Source: Meconema thalassinum
Taxonomy: Eukaryota > Arthropoda > Insecta > Orthoptera > Tettigoniidae
Assembly (NCBI GenBank): GCA_946902985.2
Contig: OX336392.1
Coordinates: forward strand, 464,282,693 to 464,346,692
Direction of reading: 5' to 3'
Length of the DNA: 64,000 nt
The position numbers and the translations under genes were made by a program. The first letter of the stretch is position 1; every line of letters starts with the position of its first letter. Below are positions 19,858-31,078 of this stretch, piece by piece. The notes under the pieces are model-generated. The model saw only the letters and a program-made list of their open reading frames with translations. It did not search any database and had not been told where the DNA came from.

Positions 19858-22800
19858 CTACATTGTTGAATCCATTAAGAATTTAAACAGTTCTTTCCTG
19901 AAAGTTCTCAGCGAGGAGATATTTTTCAGGCCATCAGGCAGTCTATTATATATAAATGATGAGTAATGCCATAGTAAATTATTTCCAAACCTGCTGGTAT
20001 TTATTACATTATAGTGGATATTGCTTGCATTTCTGGTGATGTGTGAGTGAGTATCTGAATTGGTTGTGAGTATGATATTTGAATTGGTTATTTTATGTTT
20101 AATTTTATATATCGTTATTACTGAGGCTCTTTGACGGAGACAATTTAGTGATAGGACATTACATTGTTGGTATAATTGAATTGTAGGTGTTAACATGGGA
20201 AGATTGAAAAGTATTTTCAAAGCCCTTTTATGTAATATATTAATTTTATTGAATAATCCTTTGCTGCAACAAGCCCAAATGTGAATCATGTATGCAATGT
20301 GACTTTCAATAAGTGCGTGATATATAGACTTCAGTAGTGCTCGAGAAACTTTGTATTTTACTCGGCTATGAACTCCTATAGCTGGAATTATTTTTCCACC
20401 AATAGCTTTGACATGATCATCCCAAGAAAGTAGCTCATCAATAACTAATCCCAAAAATTTGGTAGATTTAACTCTGGGTAGACATTGGTCGTGGAAGTAT
20501 AATCGCATATCTAAAGGTAGGTTGTAGGAAGGCTTGTGAAAGACGATATAGTTAGTTTTAGTTAAGTTAACTGTTAGACGGTTTTCTTGCATCCATGATA
20601 GAATCAGATGTGCATCTTCCTGCATTTTCTGTTCGAGTTCATGGACAGACTTTCCAACATAGAATACATTGGTATCATCAGCAAATAGGGATATCTTACC
20701 GTTTAAATTTAGTCTACCAATGTCGTTGATAAATATTAAAAATAATATTGGGCCTAAGACAGATCCCTGTGGCACCCCAATAGTAATTGCTTGGCAACTA
20801 CTCTCAGCATTCATGCAACTAACAAATTGTTCCCTGTCCTTAAGGTAATCTACAAACCAGTGAAGTGCAGTTCCTCTCACACCAGCTGATTCTAATTTAT
20901 GAAACAGTAGAGAGTGATCCACAGTGTCGAAAGCCTTTTTAAATCTATAAATAAACCTGAAGCAAGAAATCCTGAATCTATAGCCTCTTGAAGTCTAACA
21001 ATAATATCTTCAACTGCATTGTTTGTGCTAGAGTTGGGAATGAATCCATACTGATGCTTATAGAAATAATGGTTACGAAGAAGAAATTTTAGTAGCCGGT
21101 CCTTCACTACCTTTTCTAATATTTTAGAAATAACAGGAAGTATTGAGATAGGTCTATAATTATTAACATCATGTTTATCTGATCCCTTATAGATTGGTAC
21201 TACTCGGGCCATTTTTAACTTCTTAGGAATTTTCCCTTCGCTCAAGGATTTATTTATTAATTTTGTGATATACGATACTAACTGATGAGACAGGGTCTTA
21301 ATTATGTTATTATTTAAGCCAGAAACATCCAAACTACTACTTTTTTTAAGATCATTAATTATTCGTGAGACTTCAATTTCATCTGTGGGCTCAAGAAAAA
21401 TAGAGTTGACAGGCCCTATTACTGATTTGGTGCAATCGTTGATAGGAATTTTATCGGCAAGTGACTTACCGTATTGTGAAATGTTCATTAAAAATTGTAC
21501 AGACTTCAGTTGGATTTGTAGCCAAATTACCATTTACTTCCAGGTTAATATTACTATTATTATTGGCTTTGGTATCTGTAGATAATATTTCATTGATAAT
21601 TTTCCAGTGATTATTTGTGTTGTTTAATCTATTCAAAAAATATGCATTTTCTAGTTCTCTTCTCATTTTTGTTACTTTCTTACAGTGTGCATTATAGTCT
21701 GCAATTAGCTCCTTTGACTGATACTCACATCCAGATCTTACTCTGATTTGCTGCCTTTTTAGTTTACTATATAACCTGTTCTTTTGATCAATTAGCTTTA
21801 AAAAATCTGGAGTTACCCATGGACAAGATGGCCTTAATCTTCCACTTGTATTATGACTCGATCTTAGGTCCCTAGTCTCACTGTTGAGTGGGTTGGCGAC
21901 CACGGGGCCCCAGCTGAGTCCGGCATTGCTTCCACTTACTTGTGCCGGGCTCCTCTCTGTCTTCTTTCCTGTCGACCTCACTTGGTCAACTCTTGTTCTC
22001 TTCTGACCCCGACGGTATTAGGGTATCCGAGGCCTAGGGAGTCTCTTCCTTTCCCGCCTTAATTGGCCCTTGTCTCATCTTTTCTGATACCCTCCTTCTG
22101 TGAGGGGTCAGCCTTCTTTTTCTCTTCCTTTTACCTCCTGCCTTGTGCTCTAGGCCCTTAAGGAGGCCGGGTGTATGTAGCCCCAAAACTTCTGGTGCAC
22201 CCTAGATAATGCTACACCCTCAGGGGCTCACGGCTGGTGATTTCGGGAGTTGGCGACCCCGAGGGATTCCTGAGCTGTGTCCGTTTTCCCCTTTTGTCCC
22301 TTACCTTTGGGGCGGACCCTCTCCTCTTTCACTTTCCTATATGCCTTTCATGGCTCTCCTTCCTTCCAAGTCCCTCAATCCGCCTTCTCCGAGGGTTGAG
22401 GGCATTTCTTTTCCTTCTGTCCTTTTATTTGCCTTATTCTCCTTTAGTTTTCCATTTCTTCTTCTAGTATGTAGGTTAGTAGTTAGTTTTAGTTTTACGT
22501 TCGCTATTCATTTTCATCTTCACGATCACCCAAACCATCAGGGGCCGATAACCTAGATGTTAGGCCCCTTAAAACAAGAATTATCATCATCATCATCATC
22601 ATCTCACTGTTGACGTTTTCGAAATAATAGATCAATTTGTCCTCTATTGTTTCACAGCTATCATCATCCTTGATCTCTAATGGATTAACAGACATAAAAT
22701 AATCCATGGCTTTCAAATTCCATCTTTGCATTTGCTTATGCCTATTATGAACTTGAGCAGTACCAGTAATAGGAATTTCAAAGTCGCATACTAAAAGGTT

Positions 22801-23481
22801 GTGGTCACTAAAATCACTGAATACATTATACAGTCTGCAACAATACTGTTTGTTAATATAGATATGATCTATCAAGGTAGCACTATCAGTTGTAACTCTG
22901 GTCGGATATATTGTATTACATGCATTCTGGTTGAAACAAACACATAATTTATCAAGTTCTTCAGCTAGACGACTTTGTCCTAACTTATCTATATTTATAT
23001 CTCCAACTGTAAAGCATGCTTTATTATTATACTTCATCCAAGTATCCTCAAGAATTTTAAGAAATTCAGTGCCATGATTCACATTCGGGTTATAGCAAGC
23101 TAAAATTTGGAAATCCTTACTAAAACCGACTACCTCAACAAGCAATAGATTATATGGTGTTATAGTAGCATTAATAGACATCACTATATTTGCCTTAAGA
23201 GGCCTTTTGATGAAAATAGCTATCCCTCCCCCTATGGTATTAACTCTTGAACAAAAGTAACCGTCATATCCATTTACATTGAAATATTTCTCCTCTTCGA
23301 GACATAACCCTGTTTCAGTCAATACTATAATATCCGGGAAATTTTCTTCGGTTATAATAAGGCTGTTGAACTGACTCCATTTATTCCTGATACTCTGGCA
23401 ATTTGAATATAAAATTCTAAATCCGTAAGTAATCCCCTTAAGTTCTTTTAAGCTATCTACCTGTGTTTCTACAACTTCCAT
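19858..23481 (-). pseudogene. CR1-like ORF2: endonuclease and reverse transcriptase, broken
   Basis: The endonuclease half runs 23481-22614, with ILYSNCQSIRNKW, IIVLTETGL, GGGIAIFIKR, TVGDINID and FSDHNLLVCDFE. The SINE-like copy at 21888-22601 follows. The linker and reverse transcriptase continue from 21887. One frame change occurs near 21490 and another near 20930, inside the motif A region (KAFDTVDHSLLFHKL starts the last segment). Motif B reads GVPQGSVLGPILF and motif C reads SLFADDTNVFY. The C-terminus ends with SSLRTFRKELFKFL. These motifs are those of the CR1/Jockey side of the LINE tree. Two frameshifts plus an insertion make it inactive. Confidence 0.85.
21888..22601 (+). mobile_element. 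SINE-like type A in LINE ORF2
   Basis: The 12 bp TSD TCTCACTGTTGA lies at 21876-21887 and 22602-22613. The copy lacks about the first 20-25 bases of the family 5' end and has the hairpin tail and (ATC)n at 22600. Confidence 0.93.
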
Positions 23482-23499
23482 AAAAATGATGTGATTTAC

Positions 23500-25948
23500 A
23501 AGGTTTCCAAAGTGAGAATATCCTCAATACGTTTTACGTGAGTAATTGGGGATAACTCATCCTTCCTTATAAAGACTTTCCCTTCCCTTGACCAAAAAAA
23601 TTTGTAACCTTTCTGCCTTAGGTCTTTTGCTCTTTTGAGAAGGCCTTTAGCTTTAGGAGTCAAGTGTTCATTTATATAAACAGTCTCTCCTCCTGTGCAT
23701 CCACTAACATCCGATGAGGACAGTCGCTGTACATTACGCCTTGCTTTAATTAGGTCAAGCTTCTTCCATCTCCCCCCAGGGGCTCACACCTAGTGGGATG
23801 TGGGTTGGCGACCACGGGGCCCCAGCTGAGTCCGGCATTGCTTCCACTTACTTGTGCCGGGCTCCTCTCTGTCTTCCTTCCTGTCCGACCACACTTGGTC
23901 AACTCTTGTTCTCTTCCGACCCCGACGGTATTAGGTTATCCGAGGCCTAGGGAGTCTTTCACTTTCCCGCCTTAATTGGCCCTTGTCTCATCTTTCCTGA
24001 TACCCTCCTTCTGTGAGGGGTCAGCCTTCTTTTCCTTTTACCTCCTGCCTTGTGCTCAAGGCCCTTAAGGAGGCAGGGTGTATGTAGCCCCACCAATTCT
24101 GGTGCACCGCAGATAATGCTACACCCTCAGGGGCTCACGGCTGGTGAGTTCGGGAGTTGGCGACCCCGAGGGATTCCTGAGCTGGGTCAGTTTTCCCCTT
24201 TTGTCCCATACCTTTGGGGCGGACCTTCTCCTCTCTCCCCTCTCCTCTCCTCTTTTCATTATATTTACTTTTCTCTTTAAGATTCCCGCACTGTTTTTTT
24301 TTTTTGTTACTTGGTTCACCGTGTATCTAAATTCCCTTCTGGCGATTTTTTTTAAGGCATTTTTAAATCTACGTTGCATTTTGTATGTTTTTTCGATCTA
24401 AATTACATCTCGCGATTGTTTTCAACCTCAATTGCATTTGTAAAGATTGACAATCTAAATTGCTTTTTAGTAAGCCTTTAAATGCATGTGCCCGGGCCTT
24501 TTAGTGAGTATTTTGAATTTCAATTGCATTTTGTAAGAATTTTCAACCAACGCCGCATTTCGCACGAATTTTGAATCTAAATTGCATTTTGTTTGGTGGG
24601 CATTTTGCACATATTTTGATTCTCAATTGCATTTTGTGGGTATTTTGAATCTAAATTACATTATGTCAAGAATTTTCAATCTAAATTGCATTTTGTAAGT
24701 ATTGTCAATCCACATGAGTCGTTAGAATCACCGTGCATTTTGTAAGCATTTTCAATTTCAATTGCATTTTGTAAGTATTTTGAATTTCGATTGCACTATA
24801 TGAATAATTTGGATTGGAACTGGGATAGGGCCTCTTTCAATCTGAATTGCATTGTGTATTTTCAATTTCAATTGCATTTTGTAAGTATTTTGAACCTCAA
24901 TTGCATTTTGTACGTGTTTTCGATCTCATTTGCATTTTGTAAGTATTTTGAATTTCAGTTGCATTTTGTAAGTTTTTCGACGCTACATTGCATTTTGTAC
25001 GTATTTTGAATCTAGCCTACGTTTTGTGGGTATTTTTCCATGTATTCTTTTTGTGACTCTTTTCGTTCTAAATTCCCTTTTGTAAGACCATATTGTGAGT
25101 TCCTTTTTGTACGTATTTTTCGTCTCAGATAATTTTGTTCTGGTTTCCATTTCATTATCATTTTCGCTATCACCCAGATCATTAGGGGCCGATAACCTCG
25201 ATGTTAGGCCCCTTAAAACAACAATTATCATCATCATCATCTTCTTCCATCTGTTAACAAATCTTAGCACAATGGGTCTGGGAATTGACCTATTAGCTGA
25301 CGGAATCCGATGTGCAATGTCTATTTCCTCTTTGCCAATCTCGCAGCCCACAGCTTTTCCGATGTTTGACACAATGGAGTATACATCTTCTTCCCGCTGT
25401 TCAGGCACTCCATGGATTTTTACGTTGTTCCTCCTGAGATATTGGTTGATGTTCTCGTTCTCCTCGCTCATATCATTTTTAACTTTACTTAACTCATTTT
25501 GGAGTTCCTTAATTTTTGCATCCCTATCCCTAAGTTCGGTTCTCAAGTCTTGAATGACTTTGGTATTAAAGTCAACACTCTCATTTATTCTATTGATAAC
25601 TTTATCGACAAGTTTTTCAAGAAGAGAGTCAAATAGGCCACAATCGTTCTTCACTATTCCTTGAACTACAGCTTTTAGTTCATCGGAATCCCACCTTACA
25701 TCGCTTGAATCGACGCTTTTATCCACGGAATTATTAGCGCTTTTATCCACGGAATCATTGTGGTTATGTTTGCAATTCTTGCAGAACCATAGTATTTCTC
25801 CCGGGTTTGCAACCATTGCTTTAAAAACGGCATTTGATACGTGCGCACAATTTAGGTGGAACGTTTCACTGCACTTTCCATCACACTTCACATAATTTTC
25901 ATTTTCTTTCAGCACTTTTTTGCATGAGTTAGTTACACGAGGTTTCAT
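23500..25948 (-). pseudogene. CR1-like ORF1: PHD-type zinc finger plus coiled coil, split by a SINE-like copy
   Basis: From the Met at 25948 there is a Cys/His-rich finger (CKKVLKENENYVKCDGKCSE, then FHLNCAHVSN and WFCKNCKHN), like the PHD fingers found in ORF1 of several CR1-group LINEs. A coiled coil follows (DLRTELRDRDAKIKELQNEL), then a segment resembling an RNA-binding fold (NVKIHGVPE, IDIAHRIPS, PIVLRFVNRWKK). The frame enters the insertion at 25240. It resumes at 23760 with a basic C-terminal part (LTPKAKGLLKRAKDLRQKGY, FFWSREGKVFIRKDE) ending near 23500, about 20 bases before the ORF2 start. Such ORF1 proteins bind the element RNA. Confidence 0.8.
23772..25240 (+). mobile_element. SINE-like type B in LINE ORF1, full length
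   Basis: The 12 bp TSD CTTCTTCCATCT lies at 23760-23771 and 25241-25252. It is 1469 bp and complete at the 5' end. Its array differs from other copies only by point changes and small indels. Confidence 0.93.
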
Positions 25949-25960
25949 TATGTTTAGGCG

Positions 25961-27057
25961 CCATTTTGCTGTTATTCAGTGGTGGTAAATTTTAATATAT
26001 TACGCTGTTATTCTGTAGCGTGTAATTCCTTGTTGAATACTCTTTGGTATCTAGTGAGCAGTTATTCCGTGACGGACAATTTTTTTACCAATATACAAAT
26101 CACTAATAAATGAGCACTATCTTCTAACAGATCAACTTATGTTAATAGACACCTTCACACAAACATATACACCAATCATAACCACTTATTTCGACCTTAT
26201 TCACACTAATAAACTTTCATAAGAACATTCGATTATCACAGCAAATTCACATGCATATTCATCGCCGCCATTTTGTTGTTTTGTTGTTTTATTATATGGT
26301 ACACGTTTCGGGGCCTCTAGTACGGGTCCCTTCTTCAGCCATAAATTAAGATGTAAAATCCAGCATAATTAAAGAAATCATAAAAAATACATAAAATGAT
26401 GAGTGAATGGATGAAATGAGGTGAAAAAGAACATATTAACCATGAGAAGTAACATGAGTGCGCATCAGTAAAATGTAACACCATTGGTAGTGCTAGGTTC
26501 TTGTGAATAAACTCTTATATAGCACTATTCTAATGTTTGTACGTGTGAAAATCACTTCACTTGGGATGTATGTTCTGTTGTTTACAATGCTGTTGAATGA
26601 AACTTGCTGTTCAAGCTGGGGCTTCTGAGCTTATAGTCTCTTATTAGAGGGAAAAACCCTGATTGTCATGATGAGGAGACGTCCGAGCGTGGAAAAAACA
26701 TACTTTACTTAGACCAACTAAACAATTTTCTTTGTTGAACCAATTCACAGAATCTCAAATCCTATTTTTCAACCAAAGCCTCATCTCTGCTTCTTGTCTT
26801 TATTAAAATTACATAAACTTCATGGCCCCATTATTGCTTCATCCAGTTGCGTAGATACCTTTGACCTAAGGCTTCTAGATTCTATGCATTGCCTAGGTCA
26901 TGAAGTATCTAAATTTGCAACCATTGCACTCTCGTTATTGATATATTATTAAATTTAAAAAATAATGACAATAAAATATACTCATAAAATACAATATGAG
27001 ATTTAAATTAAAATAAGGTGAGGTAATATAATTTTTTATCTTTGTGACCTGGAAGTG
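25961..27057. other. AT-rich stretch between LINE and transposase remnant
   Basis: No coding region is recognised. Around 26275-26340 a short motif (ACACGTTTCGGGGCCTC ... CCCTTCTTCAGCC) resembles inverted-pair motifs often seen in insect repeats. The rest is low-complexity AT-rich sequence. It may include LINE 5' UTR and an intron or spacer of the transposase-like gene. Confidence 0.35.
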
Positions 27058-27680
27058 TTATAAATGGAACATAGAAATCTGGATGGGGTTATAAGGGAGC
27101 ACAATTTGATATAACTTAGCATAAGAACCATTTTGATATTCGGTTTTGACCACCACAACTATCACTGTACAGTACAATCTCCCTTGTTGTTGACGGAAGA
27201 CAGTTTTTGATATGGTATAAAAGACATCAAGCAATTTCTTGAGAAGCAAATTGTTCTCCCCAAACATACATGTGTCTACAGTTGGTAACCTCATCATGAA
27301 CTCCAAGGTTGTACACCCGTAGCTGCCGTTTATAGTAGGCTACTCCCGTTGTTAATAATTGAGTAGGGAGTGTTTTCTGAAGATCAAAAACAAGAACTTG
27401 TTTCCTACCATTGGAGGCACGAGCTTCCTCTTTTTTTTTTTTTTTTTTTCAAATCCCGGATGCCATCTTCACTTCGCAGGTAAAGTTCATGTTGCTCAAG
27501 TAGATTCTGCTTTTCAAGACCATCCGATAATCCAATCGTCTTAGCTTGAAATTCATCATATGTGTTGCATGTGACTTTCTTTGGTTGCTTAAGGTGTAAA
27601 TTAAACTGTGTATTGAAAATATGGCGAAACATGTAAAGCGACACAGCTTTTTGTCCATGATTGGACCCTCGCACATCACT
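27058..27680 (-). pseudogene. Transposase-like gene (DSCxGQN family), upstream part
   Basis: On the minus strand 27670-27540 reads NHGQKAVSLYMFRHIFNTQF and NLHLKQPKKVTCNT. After a frame change, 27315-27100 reads YNLGVHDEVTNC, HMYVWGENN and, in a third frame, DSCGGQNRISKWFLC. The last string is the conserved core of the family, with an Asp that may be catalytic. With 16154-19690 it forms one gene in the right order. A T21 run at 27429-27449 and several frame changes show decay. Confidence 0.6.
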
Positions 27681-28201
27681 ATCTAATGAAACAATGAACT
27701 ATATCTAATAAACAATATAACTGTTACCAGACACACTCACATGGAACCTCACTCGCCACAGGCTAATCAAACAATGAACTATATCTAATAAACAAAGTTT
27801 AGTTCTATTTATTCTAGCTGAGCTAATTCCAGGTGTTATTGGAGTATTTTCTTTTCAAGTCTTGCCCAAGTGTAAAACGTGCTATTCAGATATTCCCAGT
27901 CTTATTTTAGTTAGTGAGGTTTTGCGATAATCATCGCATGCGTTATATCTGACATTCAAATACGCCTCGTGATTCAATCGTTTTGTTTTTGTTTTGTTTT
28001 GTTTTGTTTTGTTTTGTAAATGTATTCTTGGATCTATTCCTGAGATGAAATTGAGTAATATAACTCGAACTGTAGTCTTCGTGCTATTTCTCGTTTCTAT
28101 TTGATGCATCGGTATCAGTTTACCTTCGAATGGGGTCAAGTGAAACTTATAATAATGTTTGTAATCTCTCATGGCTCATAGTAAAATTGCTATAACACTT
28201 A
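27681..28201. other. AT-rich spacer with (TTTTG)n microsatellite
   Basis: No gene is seen. A TTTTG-type microsatellite occupies about 27980-28017. The string CAATGAACTATATCTAATAAACAA occurs twice, at 27691-27715 and 27771-27797, a short local duplication. Confidence 0.5.
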
Positions 28202-28323
28202 TACAGGGTCCGGCAAAAAAACCTCCCCGGTTTGAGCAAGCCACCGCGTGAGTTGTAGTGGGGGTAGAGATGTGGAGGGGGTATTGTTCCGTAGCGGCGT
28301 ACGTGCGATTTTCAGTGTTCGCC

Positions 28324-30176
28324 ATGGCTTGGCTCGGTGAGCATCGGGCGTTTGTTGTGGAGGAGTTTATTAAAAATGGCGGTTCTGTGATTTCTACTCA
28401 ACGAGCGTTTCGGATTCGATTCGAACTTGGCCGACGTCATAGTGTTCCTGACGCGAAAACGATTACACTGTGGGTGTCAAACTTTAGGCAAACAGGGTCA
28501 GCACTAAAAAGAAAGCCAACTGGCCGACCTCGTACTGCAATAACACCGGAGAATGTGGCGCGAGTGAGAACATCCATCCAACAGTCTCCAAAGCGTTCAG
28601 CGGTTAAACATGCAGCTGCCCTGGGATTGTCAGAAAGGAGTGTTAGGAGAATTCTGCATAAAGAACTTAATCTGCATCCCTACAAAATAATGGTTGCCCA
28701 AAAGTTGTTTGAAGCAGATTATGAAACTCGCAGGGCTGCATGTGATGACATTTTGCACAACATTCCCTCAGATGCTGTCTTCATTTCTTCTGATGAAGCC
28801 CACTTCCACTTGTGTGGAACTGTTAACAAGCAGAATTTCCGCTACTGGGCTGCAGAAAATCCTACGGAACTCCACCAACAACCACTACACAACCCAAAAG
28901 TCACAGTTTGGTGCGCCGTTGCGGAATTTGGTGTGTGGGGACCGTACTTTTTTGAAGAAGATGGACCAACAGTAACGGTCAATGCCGATCGCTATTGTCA
29001 CATGATAGAGACATTTCTCCGACCCAAGATCAACCAGTTTGTTTTAGACCATGAGGAAGAAGAAGTTTGGTTCCAACAGGACGGAACCCCCAGGGGCTCA
29101 CTTCTAGTGGGCGTGGGTTGGCGACCACGGGGCCCCAGCTGAGTCCGGCATTGCTTCCACTTACTTGTGCCGGGCTCCTCTCTGTCTTCTTTCCTGTCGA
29201 CCTCACTTGGTCAACTCTTGTTCTCTTCCGACCCCGACGGTATTGGGGTATCCGAGGCCTAGGGAGTCTCTTCCTTTCCCGCCTTAATTGGCCCTTGTCT
29301 CATCTTTTCTGATTCCCTCCTTCTGCGAGGGGTCAGCCTTCTTTTTCTTTTCATGTTATCTCCTGCCTTCTGCTTAAGGCCCTCAAGGAGGCCGGGTGTA
29401 TGTAGCCCCACCACTTTTGGTGCACCCTAGATAATGCTACACCCTCAGGGACTCACGGCTGGTGAGTTCGGGAGTTGGCGACCCCCAGGGATTCCTGAGC
29501 TGGGTCCGTTTTCCGCTTTTGTCCCTTACCTTTGGAGCGGACCCTCTCCTCTTTCACTTTCCTATATGCCTTTCATGGCTCTCCTTCCTTCCAAGTCCCT
29601 CAATCCGCCTTCTTCGAGGATTGAGGGCATTTCTTTTCCTACTGTCCTTTATTTGCCTTATTCTCCTTTAGTTTTCTATTTCTTCTTCTAGTATGTAGGT
29701 TAGTAGTTAGTTTTAGTTTTAAGTTCATTTTTTTTATATATATTTTTTTTTTCATCTTCTCGATCACCCAAACCATCAGGGGCCGATAACCTAGATGTTA
29801 GGCCCCTTAAAACAACAATCATCATCATCATCATCAACAGGACGGAGCCACAGCTCACACTGCTCGGCGGTCCATGGGAATGTTAAGAGAGTTGTTCCCT
29901 GGACGTCTTGTTTCTTCAAGAGGAGACATTTCCTGGCCCCCAAGGTCACCCGACTTATCACCTTGTGATTTCTTTCTGTGGGGCTACCTAAAGGCTGAAG
30001 TGTACAAACATCGCCCCAGAACTCTGCAAGAACTAAAAGATGCCATTAGGCAGGAAGTGGCAGCCATTCCAAGGGAAGTTACATGAAGAACTATGGACAA
30101 CTTCAGGGAAAGACTTCGTGAATGTCTTAACAATGGGGGACATCATTTATCGGACATAATTTTCAAAACCAAATAA
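28324..30176 (+). pseudogene. Tc1/mariner-type transposase with DUF4817-like N-terminus
   Basis: The first piece, 28324-29085, has two helix-turn-helix parts: one at residues 1-60 (FVVEEFIKNGGSVISTQRAF, DUF4817-like) and one at about 75-120 (GLSERSVRRILHKELNLHPY). The DDD catalytic core follows, with Asp157 in SSDEAHFHL and Asp253 in VWFQQDG. A SINE-like copy interrupts exactly at that second Asp motif. Coding resumes at 29847 and carries the third Asp in WPPRSPDLSPCDFFLWGYLK, about 36 residues after the second. The frame is restored when the insert and one TSD are removed. A single in-frame TGA lies at 30084-30086, after which the frame stays open to a TAA at 30174-30176. The transposase is therefore broken by one insertion and one nonsense codon. 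Confidence 0.9.
29086..29835 (+). mobile_element. SINE-like type A in transposase
   Basis: The 11 bp TSD AACAGGACGGA lies at 29075-29085 and 29836-29846. It is the longest type A copy at 750 bp, with an expanded T-rich tract near 29725-29755. Confidence 0.94.
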
Positions 30177-30307
30177 AGTGTACTAAGTGATGTCAAATGG
30201 CATCATATAGGCTATTCACAAATATAAGTAATTGTTCTGTATGTTTCTTATTCTTTTTGCAAATGCCTATTGAAATCAGGGAGTTTTTTTTTTTGCCGGA
30301 CCCTGTA

Positions 30308-30916
30308 TTATCTGAGATATGAAATATTGAGAATAATAATAATAATAGCTTCAAATTTTTCACTAAAGGTCAGTGGTGAGATCTGTGACTGATAGCTGAC
30401 CGACTGAAGATTTCCATATTCTGGATTATTTTAAATTCTCATTCTGTGGTAAACCATGAGTAGTTTTTGGATATTTGTTAGGATGAGTTGCGAAAATAAT
30501 GAAGTTGAATTTTTGCATTCTTTGGAGGTAGGTGAAGCCTCATTTAAACGGGCGTTTCGAGGACATGGCATCGTTAGTTAGTTATTATTGTTTCAAGGGG
30601 CGGAACTACGAGGTCATTTGCCCCTAAATGGCATCGTTTTATTGAGAATACTAGGGCTCAAGCACAGTGGCTTGAGTGAATGATATTATGAAAATTTGTA
30701 TTATGATTGGTGTTGCTATTTGATAATTTGGAGCTGTGTTAATTAGGTGGTGCAAATGATTAATATTAGAAGGATTATGGTCTGGTTTAAGTACTGTAAA
30801 TGATGTCACGACATAATGAAATCGAGCTACTCAGAAGGTTGTCATTTTAATATTGAGAATGAGTATATTTTTCCAGTACAGTCATGTTATGATGGGAGTG
30901 TGATTTGAGGTTGAGC
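30308..30916. other. AT-rich spacer with a divergent hairpin-tail relic
   Basis: No gene is seen. On the minus strand, about 30625-30575 reads AGGGGC, then a spacer containing ATGACCTCGTAGTT, then GCCCCTTGAAACAATAAT and (CTAA)n. This matches the layout of the SINE-like 3' tail (hairpin stem, loop with GATAACCT.GATGTT, then TTAAAACAACAAT). It is probably the 3' end of a related but distinct retroposon. Confidence 0.5.
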
Positions 30917-31078
30917 AACCTATTAGTCTTCTTCTTCTTCCTCTTCATCATCATCTATCCCTTTTGCCTCTCGGCGTCGGGTCTGCCAGCCACTTTCTGT
31001 ATTCATTCCTATTCCCTGCGAGTCTCCTGGTTTGCTGCAAAGTCCTTCCCTTCTCTGCCACCTCTCCGACATATTGGA

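Larger units (their letters stand above)
19690..25960 (-). mobile_element. CR1-like LINE with two ORFs, holding two SINE-like copies
   Basis: Coding runs on the minus strand. ORF1 starts at 25948, and ORF2 starts at 23481 and ends at 19858. Both ORFs are interrupted by SINE-like insertions that have 12 bp TSDs. The LINE seems to have entered the transposase-like gene whose halves lie at 16.2-19.7 kb and 27.1-27.7 kb. The 3' boundary near 19690 is inferred from where transposase coding resumes, and no LINE TSD was found. The 5' boundary may extend further right, since 25960-27050 has no other assignment. Confidence 0.8.
28204..30305 (+). mobile_element. Tc1/mariner-type transposon with TIRs, split by a SINE-like copy
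   Basis: The left end CAGGGTCCGGCAAAAAAA and the right end TTTTTTTTTGCCGGACCCTG are inverted repeats, each flanked by TA (28202-28203 and 30306-30307), the usual mariner duplication. Without the SINE-like insert the element is about 1.34 kb, the normal size for the superfamily. Confidence 0.93.

Noticed and set aside
24983..25948. Single 321-codon protein at 24983-25948
   Set aside because: The C-terminal ~90 codons are antisense translation of the type B insert; only the part above 25252 belongs to LINE ORF1.
28258..28323. Earlier Met at 28258 as transposase start
   Set aside because: The residues before the Met at 28324 do not look like the family, whose N-terminus matches from MAWLGEHRAF onward.
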